DNA of 7,892 nucleotides from JBDRNO01 sp043811005. Its GTDB lineage: Bacteria > Bacteroidota > Bacteroidia > NORP154. The translations under genes and the position numbers were made by a program. Of this stretch, positions 1 through 5,542 are shown piece by piece. How positions within the stretch are numbered: position 1 is the first letter of the stretch; every line of letters starts with the position of its first letter. Location of the stretch: assembly GCA_043811005.1 (NCBI GenBank), contig JBDRNO010000080.1, positions 1-7,892 of the forward strand. The letters are read 5' to 3'. The notes under the pieces were generated by a model. It saw nothing but the letters and a program-made list of their open reading frames with translations, was not told where the DNA came from and did not search any database.

Positions 1-714
1 ATCCCAGCCGTTGATATCATCAATATATCCATTACCATCATCATCAATGCCATTGCCGGGAATTTCCCCGGGGTTGATCCAGATAACAGAAGCAAGGTCT
101 TCGTGTGAAAGCAAGACTGCATCATCTACCATGCCAATTACTATATCAGATGATCCGGTGGAAATATCCCACGCCAGTTCTGCCTGTATCTTTGGCAGGT
201 GCCACTGGTTTGGATGAAGGTCATCGGGAGTGGTGAAAAGTTTGTAAAGAGGTACTTTTTCTGCATATTCTATATGTTCCAACTGTTGGAATTCCTTAAT
301 AAGATCGTCAGCATTATATGCTTTATCGAACTCAACAATATAAGTTCTTTGCAATTTGGGATTGTTGAGGATAAAGGGCTTGTGGATTTTTTGTATGCTA
401 TGTTTTTGAATAAGGGCATTTATCTTTTTTGCATCCTCAGATTTACTAAATCCTTGAGATTTAGTAAATTTTAAATCAATGGAATATTTGTCTTTTATTT
501 TTACGAATAGTTGTCCGCTGATGTAATCATTTGAGGATTGTTGCAAGAATTTATTATTAGTTTTATTAGCAGTAAATTGATCTATATAATGGTTTTGCCT
601 TTTATGTTTAATATATCTATCAGGAGGATAAAGAGGTTGGGCATTTACAACGGTAAAAACAAACAGAGCTATTAATGTGATAAATAATGAGTTAATAAAT
701 ATTTTCGTGTTCAT
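1..714 (-). CDS. Secreted subtilisin-like (S8) serine protease, N-terminal part
   Basis: Read from ATG at 714 down to the window edge, this frame is open for 238 codons, and the C-terminal part lies outside. Residues 1-25 form a signal peptide (hydrophobic stretch about 5-23, cleavage likely after VVNA, before Gln26). Residues about 45-165 look like a propeptide, with the SGQLFVKIKD block common in Bacteroidetes S8 proteases. The catalytic domain starts near NQWHLPKIQAELAWDI (174-184). The first triad residue is Asp197 in GMVDDAVLLSHEDL, where DDA replaces the usual DTG. It is followed by an acidic glycine loop GIDDDGNGYIDDINGWD at the edge, typical of this subfamily and probably calcium-binding. 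The catalytic His and Ser, and any type IX secretion tail, would lie beyond position 1. It probably degrades proteins outside the cell or at its surface. A 436-bp gap separates it from moxR, so it is probably a separate transcription unit. Family assignment is firm; substrate is unknown. Confidence 0.92.
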   Translation of the reverse strand, partial: MNTKIFINSLFITLIALFVFTVVNAQPLYPPDRYIKHKRQNHYIDQFTANKTNNKFLQQSSNDYISGQLFVKIKDKYSIDLKFTKSQGFSKSEDAKKINALIQKHSIQKIHKPFILNNPKLQRTYIVEFDKAYNADDLIKEFQQLEHIEYAEKVPLYKLFTTPDDLHPNQWHLPKIQAELAWDISTGSSDIVIGMVDDAVLLSHEDLASVIWINPGEIPGNGIDDDGNGYIDDINGWD

Positions 715-1150
715 AATTTCAGTATGTATCTCTAATTCTCCGATTATTTCTATAATTAATCAAGTATTTTATAAAATTTTATACGTAATTAATTATTATA
801 AAGTTTTGTTTATTACTACTTAATAATTTGATTAATATACTTAATTTTAATAAGTATATATACTTACCAGAAATAAATAAATGTATATTATGTGTAACGA
901 GAAAAGCAAGATAGATGTGGAAAGCATAATCAGGATCGGGGGCTGTCAAGGAGAAAAGCAGCCGATTTTGTCAAAAAAAAGACTTCCTAAATCTTTCCGG
1001 CAACTTTTCCAAAGTTTTAAACTTTGGAAAAGCTTTAACTATTACGAAAGCAGGAAAAACCGTGCTATTGAACAGGTTTTTCGAATATGCAGAGAGACAC
1101 ACGATCTGAAGGAAGCGCTGGGAAAGGGGGTAATTTTTAAACAAACGGGA
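715..1150. other. Intergenic region between moxR and the S8 protease gene
   Basis: This 436-bp stretch has no gene I can support. Positions 715-880 are very AT-rich and presumably hold the promoter of the protease gene, but I found no clear TAnnTTTG box on the minus strand. Positions 890-1140 are richer in GC and contain the palindrome at 1004-1032. A plus-strand frame is open from 881 into the antisense of moxR, but it runs through the palindrome and has no family resemblance, so I do not call it a gene. Confidence 0.7.
1004..1032. repeat. 29-bp palindrome with 14-bp perfect arms
   Basis: The arm CTTTTCCAAAGTTT (1004-1017) is the exact reverse complement of AAACTTTGGAAAAG (1019-1032), with a single T between. 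As RNA it would form a strong hairpin with a few unpaired bases at the tip. No T-run follows on either strand, so it is not a standard intrinsic terminator. From memory, similar CTTTGG/CCAAAG palindromes recur between genes in Bacteroidetes assemblies and may be REP- or MITE-like elements. A half-copy, TTTTCCAAAG, lies at 7777-7786 where the right-end GC-rich segment begins. Confidence 0.85.
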
Positions 1151-2176
1151 TTACTCTTCTTTCAAAAGTTCATCTATTATATCCTCCACAGAAACACCTT
1201 CCGCTTCTGCCTTGTAGTTTCTGATAATTCTGTGTCTTAAAATGGGTTTTACAACTGCCTGGACATCTTCGATATCGGGAGAGTATTTCCCATTCAAAAC
1301 TGCATTACATTTGGCACCGATAACCATGTATTGTGAAGCCCTGGGACCGGCACCCCAGGTGATGTAATTTTTAACAATGTCGGGGACTGGGTACGGAGGA
1401 TTGGGTACGGGGGATGTGGGTCGCGTACTGGTAGCAAGCTTGACAGCGTATTTCATTACATTATCAGCTATTGGGATTTTTCTTATCAAATCCTGGAAGA
1501 ATATTATTTCATCAGCGTTCAACACAACATGAAGATTAGCTTCATAATCGGATGTGGTTTGTTTAACAACTGTCACTTCCTGGTCAAATTCGGGATAATC
1601 GAGCCAGACATTAAACATGAAGCGGTCAAGCTGAGCTTCAGGAAGAGGATATGTACCCTCCTGTTCAATTGGATTTTGCGTTGCGAGAACAAAAAAGGGA
1701 TTACCCATTTCGTGCCTTTTACCGGCAACGGTTACTCCCCTTTCCTGCATGGCTTCCAGGAGAGCAGACTGGGTTTTGGGAGGGCATCTGTTTATCTCAT
1801 CTGCAAGGATAATGTTGGCAAACAAAGGTCCCTTTACAAACCGGAATTGCTTGCTTTCTGAGGCAGAATCCTTTATAACATCCAGTATTTCTGTTCCAAG
1901 AATATCGGAAGGCATAAGATCGGGTGTGAACTGGATACGGTTGTAACTCAACCCAAGAGTTTTAGCGATAGTGTTTACTAGTAATGTTTTTGCCAAACCC
2001 GGTACACCAATCAGTAAACAATGTCCTTTACTAAAGATTGAAATAATGACATTTTTTACGACTTCGTCCTGCCCCACAATAACCTTAGCTATTTCTTTCC
2101 TCAGATCTTTGTACTTATCAACGAATACGTCAACAGCTTCTACGTCTGATTTGTATTGGGTGCCTGTAGTTTCCAT
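1151..2176 (-). CDS. moxR: MoxR-family AAA+ ATPase
   Basis: This is a complete 341-residue protein, the usual MoxR length. It is a cytoplasmic AAA+ ATPase that acts as a chaperone-like remodeller, often with von Willebrand A partner proteins. Visible motifs are Walker A GVPGLAKT (57-64), Walker B IILADE (122-127), sensor 1 ATQNP with Asn168, the LDRF arginine finger region (183-186), and sensor 2 in WGAGPRASQ (Arg279). The alpha-helical lid forms the C-terminal part. ATG at 2176 gives the normal start just before the conserved helix leading to IVGQDEVV. The stretch TSPVPNPPYPVP (254-265), between TRP and the next lid helix, is about six residues longer and more proline-rich than I expect, and is encoded by a 14-bp tandem duplication. 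The usual DUF58 and BatA-type partner genes do not follow. The gene lies 148 bp after the GxxExxY gene and may be co-transcribed with the surA cluster. Confidence 0.95.
   Translation of the reverse strand: METTGTQYKSDVEAVDVFVDKYKDLRKEIAKVIVGQDEVVKNVIISIFSKGHCLLIGVPGLAKTLLVNTIAKTLGLSYNRIQFTPDLMPSDILGTEILDVIKDSASESKQFRFVKGPLFANIILADEINRCPPKTQSALLEAMQERGVTVAGKRHEMGNPFFVLATQNPIEQEGTYPLPEAQLDRFMFNVWLDYPEFDQEVTVVKQTTSDYEANLHVVLNADEIIFFQDLIRKIPIADNVMKYAVKLATSTRPTSPVPNPPYPVPDIVKNYITWGAGPRASQYMVIGAKCNAVLNGKYSPDIEDVQAVVKPILRHRIIRNYKAEAEGVSVEDIIDELLKEE
1389..1417. repeat. 14-bp tandem duplication inside moxR
   Basis: GGGTACGGAGGATT (1389-1402) is followed by GGGTACGGGGGATG (1403-1416), 12 of 14 bases identical, and then by a further GGGT. 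On the coding strand it reads as GTACCC-rich sequence and encodes the proline-rich stretch SPVPNPPYPVP in the MoxR lid. It resembles the CCCAGTACCCAG units in the intergenic region at 5429-5473. Because 14 is not a multiple of three, only certain copy numbers keep the gene in frame. Confidence 0.75.
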
Positions 2177-2209
2177 TTAATAATTATTGCGATAGTAATA
2201 TATTAATTC

Positions 2210-2314
2210 ATGCTAATTTAATTAATATATAATACTAATATACGAATTAATACTAATAATACTAATATTTTTGGACACTTGGTTGCTGTTATTCGCATAA
2301 TTACTTATTAGCAT
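2210..2314. repeat. ATACTAAT-type octamer array, downstream side of the GxxExxY gene
   Basis: On the plus strand this holds ATGCTAAT (2210-2217), ATACTAAT (2232-2239), ATACGAAT (2240-2247), ATACTAAT (2250-2257) and ATACTAAT (2259-2266). These are reverse complements of the ATTAGYAT and ATTCGTAT units on the other side of the gene. Two units in the opposite sense follow: ATTCGCAT (2291-2298) and ATTAGCAT (2307-2314). The whole region between moxR and the GxxExxY gene is built largely of this repeat. Confidence 0.8.
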
Positions 2315-2324
2315 TAGGCTTTTC

Positions 2325-2729
2325 TCATATAAACTTTTTTCTAACATCAGTTTCAATGCGAACGATTCGTTTTGGCGCAAGATAATGAGTATGAAAATTT
2401 ACTAATAACCCAAGCTTTTTATCTAATGATTGAAGGTAGCGCTGAATCTGATGATAGTCATCTTTTGTAATCATTCTTATAGCTTTTACTTCAAGTATTA
2501 TTTTACTATCAATTAGAAAATCAACTCTGTTGCCTGAATCACCAAAAACATATTCTCTGATATATAGAATGTTTAATTCAATCAATATTTTTTCTATTAA
2601 ATCACAATATTGTTTTTCTCTGGCAAACCTTCCGAGCTGATTATGTACATGAAACAAAATCCCCACTATTTTGTATGACAATTCAGGATAAATTAACTTT
2701 TCTTTCTTATTAGTATCATTAGTATCCAT
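2325..2729 (-). CDS. GxxExxY-family protein, PD-(D/E)XK nuclease-like
   Basis: This 134-residue cytoplasmic protein has the hallmarks of the GxxExxY family (PDDEXK_3-like). The family is widespread and of unknown function, and is related in fold to PD-(D/E)XK nucleases. The motif region reads HNQLGRFAREKQYCDLIE: Gly33, Glu38 and Tyr41, the longer G-x4-E-x2-Y variant. The nuclease-like core follows: Asp70 in NRVDFLID, Glu80 and Lys82 in ILEVKA, then a Q-x3-Y-L helix (Gln94, Tyr98) and LGLLVNF (106-112). All likely active-site residues are present, so it is not obviously dead. Its start and first seven codons (MDTNDTN) are made of ATACTAAT repeat units, and octamer arrays flank it on both sides. 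It sits 48 bp after surA and 148 bp before moxR. It seems unrelated to protein folding and is probably an inserted cassette. Role unknown; DNA or RNA cleavage is inferred only from the fold. Confidence 0.88.
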   Translation of the reverse strand: MDTNDTNKKEKLIYPELSYKIVGILFHVHNQLGRFAREKQYCDLIEKILIELNILYIREYVFGDSGNRVDFLIDSKIILEVKAIRMITKDDYHQIQRYLQSLDKKLGLLVNFHTHYLAPKRIVRIETDVRKKFI

Positions 2730-2774
2730 TAGTATATTAGCATTTTTTTATCTGTATCATTCGCATATTAGCAT
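2709..2774. repeat. ATTAGTAT-type octamer array over the GxxExxY gene start
   Basis: Six plus-strand units are present: ATTAGTAT at 2709-2716, 2718-2725 and 2728-2735, ATTAGCAT at 2736-2743, ATTCGCAT at 2759-2766 and ATTAGCAT at 2767-2774. They fill the gap between surA and the GxxExxY gene and run into the latter's first codons, so the ATG itself is formed within a unit. The orientation is opposite to the array at 2210-2266. Confidence 0.85.
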
Positions 2775-2777
2775 CTA

Positions 2778-4160
2778 TCATGGTGTGAACCAATTATAGG
2801 CAAAGTTACATTTTTTATATTCATCATCAATTTTCATATAAGTATTAGCTTGTTTTTTTTTTATCCATTTGTCAATAGCAGTATTTTGTTTTTCGGCAAG
2901 AGCTGCTTTTTGTATCCGGTTATAGTCGTCTTTTAAATTAGCCACGTGAGGATTGGTTCTACTTATCAGTTTTAACAATCTATATGCCTGTTTTCCATCA
3001 AGGGTATTCATGAGTGCCGGCTCAATAACTTCACCAGGTTTCATCTTATCGATCATGAAAGATAAAACAGGGTCTAATTGGCTTGCATCCAACCTCGTTG
3101 TCCCATCTTGCTGGTTGATCATCATGCCTCCGTTGGTTTTAGTATCTTTATCATCGGAAAATTTCATGGCTGCTTCAGCAAAGGTCAGGGAATCGATTTC
3201 AATTAATACGGCAATACTATCTAAAAATGCTTTGGCTTTTGTCAGGTCTTGTGGCGAGACTTTAGGGATCAATAAAATATGCCTTACATTGACCGTTTCC
3301 CCCCTTCTCTCGATGAGTTGTAATATATGAAAGCCATACAATGTCTCAATAATTTCAGACACTTCATTCCCTTTTCCTCCATTCAAGTTTTTATCGGGAT
3401 TTGATGATAAACGAAATGCAACAGCTTCAAACTCAGGGACAAGAGATCCTCTTGGAACAAAGCCCAGTTCACCATTTTGCTTTGCTGAAAGCGGGTCTTC
3501 AGAGTATAGATATGCCAGAGTTCCGAAATCTTCACCATTTATGATCCTTTGTCTCAGATTTTCCAGTTTTTCTTTAACTATCAATTTTTCTTTTTCATTA
3601 ACAGCAGGCTTTTTGACAATTTGTGCGATTTCCAATTCGGAATTAATGAAAGGCAGACTATCCTGTGGAATGCTTTCAAAATAATTTTTTATATCAGAAG
3701 GAGTTGCTTTGATATTATCCGTTATTTTCGATTGAATTGTTTGTATCAACAATTGGTTTTTAACAAGATCCCTGAACTCAGCTTTTATTTCTAATATGGA
3801 TTTTCCATAATACTCTTCAAGTTTCTGCTCTGACCCGATCTGGTTGGTAAAATAGCGCATTCTTCTTTCCAGTTCCGATTCAACTTGGTCATCCGTTATT
3901 TCTATACTGTCTAATTGTGCCTGATTAAGAAGCAGTTTCTGATATAGCAGTTCTTCCATGATAATGCATTTGGCTTCTTGTTCAGTAACATTGTCCGGCA
4001 TCATGAGATTTTGTGTTTGATATTGCGCCTCTATATCAGATTGAATTATGATCTCATTTCCAATTATTGCTGCAATATGATCAATCATTTTCCCGTTTTG
4101 AGAAAAGGATTGAGAATTAAATATGAATGATAATATAAATAGACTTAGATAGTATTTCAT
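2778..4160 (-). CDS. surA: SurA-like periplasmic chaperone and peptidyl-prolyl isomerase
   Basis: This complete 460-residue protein has a signal peptide (1-20, cleavage likely after SFS or at Gln21). A SurA N-terminal domain spans about 26-150 and contains DHIAAIIGNEIIIQSDIEAQ. The first parvulin (PpiC) domain spans about 175-286, with EDFGTLAYLYSEDPLSAKQNGELGF and LYGFHILQLIERRGE. The second spans about 291-400 (VRHILLIP, KFSDDKDTKTNGGMM). The tail WIKKKQANTYMKIDDEYKKCNF matches the Bacteroidetes SurA C-terminus. The protein binds unfolded outer-membrane and secreted proteins in the periplasm and may isomerise their prolines. The first parvulin domain carries about 11 extra residues (253-264, NPDKNLNGGKG) where a short turn is usual. 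It follows two other folding-related genes in the same direction, 207 bp after the lipoprotein gene. Family and domain order are firm; isomerase activity of each domain is inferred. Confidence 0.94.
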   Translation of the reverse strand: MKYYLSLFILSFIFNSQSFSQNGKMIDHIAAIIGNEIIIQSDIEAQYQTQNLMMPDNVTEQEAKCIIMEELLYQKLLLNQAQLDSIEITDDQVESELERRMRYFTNQIGSEQKLEEYYGKSILEIKAEFRDLVKNQLLIQTIQSKITDNIKATPSDIKNYFESIPQDSLPFINSELEIAQIVKKPAVNEKEKLIVKEKLENLRQRIINGEDFGTLAYLYSEDPLSAKQNGELGFVPRGSLVPEFEAVAFRLSSNPDKNLNGGKGNEVSEIIETLYGFHILQLIERRGETVNVRHILLIPKVSPQDLTKAKAFLDSIAVLIEIDSLTFAEAAMKFSDDKDTKTNGGMMINQQDGTTRLDASQLDPVLSFMIDKMKPGEVIEPALMNTLDGKQAYRLLKLISRTNPHVANLKDDYNRIQKAALAEKQNTAIDKWIKKKQANTYMKIDDEYKKCNFAYNWFTP

Positions 4161-4367
4161 ACGTATCGGAATTTTAATGTTACACTGAAAACCTTTAAAG
4201 AAACCACAGATTGCACAGATTTCACTGATATATTTAATTGTATAGAAATTTTAAAGTTTTGTGCTAATATTGAGTTAGTTAGAATTTTTTTCTTTTATAA
4301 TTGGCATCTTTTTAGTTTATAGTTTTTGGGTTTTTAGTTATAGTTAATTAGTTATTTGTTTTAGTTT
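4161..4367. other. Spacer between surA and the lipoprotein gene
   Basis: This 207-bp spacer is long for genes of one cluster and contains two separate repeat patches (4205-4230 and 4309-4372). No gene and no clear Bacteroidetes -7 box is visible on the minus strand, so surA is probably transcribed from upstream or from a promoter I cannot recognise. Confidence 0.6.
4205..4230. repeat. CACAGATT nonamer repeat, three units
   Basis: CACAGATTG (4205-4213), CACAGATTT (4214-4222) and a diverged CACTGATA (4223-4230) follow each other with a 9-bp period, preceded by AAAC. From memory, the motif ACCACAGATT-n-CACAGATT recurs between genes in many environmental bacterial assemblies, often ones carrying GxxExxY genes. 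That link is recollection, not something shown here. Confidence 0.65.
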
Positions 4368-4372
4368 TTAGT
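4309..4372. repeat. Degenerate TTTTTAGTT-type array at the lipoprotein gene end
   Basis: The plus strand holds repeated TTTTTAGTT, TTATAGTT, TTTTTAGTTATAGTT, TTAGTTA and TTTTAGTTTTTAG units of 7 to 9 bp made only of T, A and G. The stop codon of the lipoprotein gene (4368-4370) lies inside the array, so the gene ends exactly where the repeat begins. Confidence 0.65.
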
Positions 4373-5228
4373 AGATCTCAAAATCATTATTGGTTAAAGC
4401 ATCCTGATATATGCTCTGTTCCATTTTAATAATAAGCTTGAGCTTCCTCTGGTTGAGTATTATGTTCCTGATGTTTTCTTTCTCAAAGCTCAGGGGAGGG
4501 GTGCTGGCTTTTATCCTGTAATCCTTTATATTAACAAAATAAATATTATTTATTGTGTCTTTCATTTCAATAAAACTATTGTATTTCAGGAATTGTTCCT
4601 GTTGGTCAATTTTTATTGGTACTTCTTTTAGCAGATCATCAAACAATATCCAGCTTTCATCATCCAGGAAAAAGCTTTGGGCAAATTGTAGGCAAAGCTC
4701 TTCCAGTTTAATGAAATCTTCTTCTTTTTCTGATCTATATAACCTCCTGATTATATTTTCCAGTCTATAGTCGGGTTTGCTTAATTTAATATATATAGCT
4801 TTGATAATATTGTTCTTTAACTCAAAGTTTTTCAGGTTATTATTATAATAATCTTCAATCTCATTAGGTTTAACAACTGTGTCTAACTTCTGCCCGACCA
4901 GCTCTTTTTTGTAAGTGTAAATTATCAGTGAGCTATGATAGTCCTGGAGCTGTTTCTCAATATCGGCATACAGGGATTTGTCGTCAAGATTGATTTTCGC
5001 TTGATGTAATATGAGCTGTTGACGGATCCAGTTGTCTATATAGGTTTTCAGGAAAGAAATACTATCCTTAGCAGAGGTTTCATGCGGAATAAGGTTTATA
5101 ATATCCGGTTTATAAAGATAGGTGTTGTAAACCCGGGCAACAGGTTCATTTTCTGATACCTGGTCATTAAATAACGAACAAGCGGAAGATAGTGTCAGAA
5201 AGGCAAGAATGTAAGTTTCAAGTTTCAA
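4368..5228 (-). CDS. SurA-like (PpiC-related) lipoprotein of the folding cluster
   Basis: This 286-residue protein has a lipoprotein signal, LTLSSAC, with Cys17 as the likely lipidated residue, so it should be anchored in a periplasm-facing membrane. Positions 28-140 resemble the SurA N-terminal chaperone domain, including SISFLKTYIDNWIRQQLILHQA (56-77) and NEIEDYYNNNLKNFELK (122-138). The rest is a poorly conserved parvulin-like region with no clear isomerase active site. From memory, Bacteroidetes keep a small protein of this kind between a large parvulin and SurA. It probably helps hold unfolded envelope proteins. The only start in frame is TTG at 5226-5228, because a TGA lies two codons upstream. 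That TTG lies inside a four-unit AGTTTCA array, and the charged start of the signal (MKLET) is made of repeat sequence. The true ancestral start may have been lost or replaced by the repeat. Confidence 0.8.
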   Translation of the reverse strand: MKLETYILAFLTLSSACSLFNDQVSENEPVARVYNTYLYKPDIINLIPHETSAKDSISFLKTYIDNWIRQQLILHQAKINLDDKSLYADIEKQLQDYHSSLIIYTYKKELVGQKLDTVVKPNEIEDYYNNNLKNFELKNNIIKAIYIKLSKPDYRLENIIRRLYRSEKEEDFIKLEELCLQFAQSFFLDDESWILFDDLLKEVPIKIDQQEQFLKYNSFIEMKDTINNIYFVNIKDYRIKASTPPLSFEKENIRNIILNQRKLKLIIKMEQSIYQDALTNNDFEIY

Positions 5229-5241
5229 GTTTCAAGTTTCA
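5214..5241. repeat. AGTTTCA heptamer array at the lipoprotein start codon
   Basis: Four perfect tandem units of AGTTTCA (TGAAACT on the coding strand) occupy 5214-5220, 5221-5227, 5228-5234 and 5235-5241. The array supplies the TTG start codon, the first four to five codons and the place where a ribosome binding site would sit. Each added or lost unit would move the start relative to upstream signals by 7 bp. Confidence 0.92.
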
Positions 5242-5288
5242 GGTTTAGTGCCCTCTAAAAAGAAAAAAGTGGGAAAGAAATATATTCT

Positions 5289-5312
5289 CGCAAAGGCGCA
5301 AAGTTCGCAAAG
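5289..5312. repeat. CGCAAAG repeat, three units
   Basis: CGCAAAGG (5289-5296), CGCAAAGTT (5297-5305) and CGCAAAG (5306-5312) follow in tandem with a period of 8 to 9 bp. I recall the same motif from intergenic regions of many Bacteroidetes and other environmental genomes. Confidence 0.75.
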
Positions 5313-5362
5313 AATTAAATAGAACATAACTTTGTAAATGTATTAGTATCGGAATTGCAATG

Positions 5363-5378
5363 TCCGCCAGCTGGCGGA
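5363..5378. repeat. 16-bp perfect palindrome
   Basis: TCCGCCAGCTGGCGGA is its own reverse complement and is GC-rich in an otherwise AT-rich spacer. It could be a protein-binding site, a dispersed palindromic repeat, or the tip of a transcript hairpin. No T-run follows, so it is not a standard terminator. Confidence 0.85.
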
Positions 5379-5428
5379 TCAGCTTCTGGGCTCTGGGTTC
5401 TTTGTTGTTGATTATATCCTCAGCCACC

Positions 5429-5473
5429 GTAACCAGTACATACCACCCAGTACCCAGTTACCAGCACCCAGCA
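5429..5473. repeat. Degenerate CCCAGTA-type array
   Basis: Five CCAG or CCCAG cores occur at 5433, 5446, 5453, 5461 and 5467, separated by TA, TTA or CA, giving a 6- to 8-bp irregular period. The CCCAGTACCCAG core resembles the coding-strand sequence of the duplication in moxR. Confidence 0.7.
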
Positions 5474-5542
5474 ACATTATCTTATTTTTACTTCCTTATT
5501 TAAAGTAATTGTATTTTTTAATCAATTTACAATGTTATGTTC

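Larger units (their letters stand above)
5242..5542. other. Mosaic repeat region between the isomerase and lipoprotein genes
   Basis: About 300 bp without a convincing gene. It is a patchwork of short repeats: CGCAAAG units, one ATTAGTAT octamer (5342-5349), a 16-bp palindrome, two TCTGGG units near 5386-5399 and CCCAG-type units. A minus-strand frame of 60 codons (5245-5427) is made of these repeats and is not credible as a gene. Confidence 0.7.

Noticed and set aside
1047..1109. Plus-strand reading KAGKTVLLNRFFEYAERHTI, which resembles an ATPase P-loop
   Set aside because: Only about 20 residues, with a stop right after and no Walker B or upstream domain. It could be a relic of a lost ATPase gene but chance is equally likely.
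881..1240. 119-codon plus-strand frame between the protease and moxR genes
   Set aside because: It crosses the 29-bp palindrome, overlaps moxR antisense by 90 bp and shows no family resemblance.
2709..2774. The octamer arrays as a CRISPR array
   Set aside because: Units are 8 bp with almost no spacers and no cas genes are nearby.
2953..3330. Long plus-strand frames opposite surA and the isomerase gene
   Set aside because: They are antisense shadows of genes with clear domains and have no protein-like features of their own.
5245..5427. 60-codon minus-strand frame between the isomerase and lipoprotein genes
   Set aside because: It is composed of CGCAAAG, octamer, palindrome and TCTGGG repeat sequence and lacks domain or signal features.
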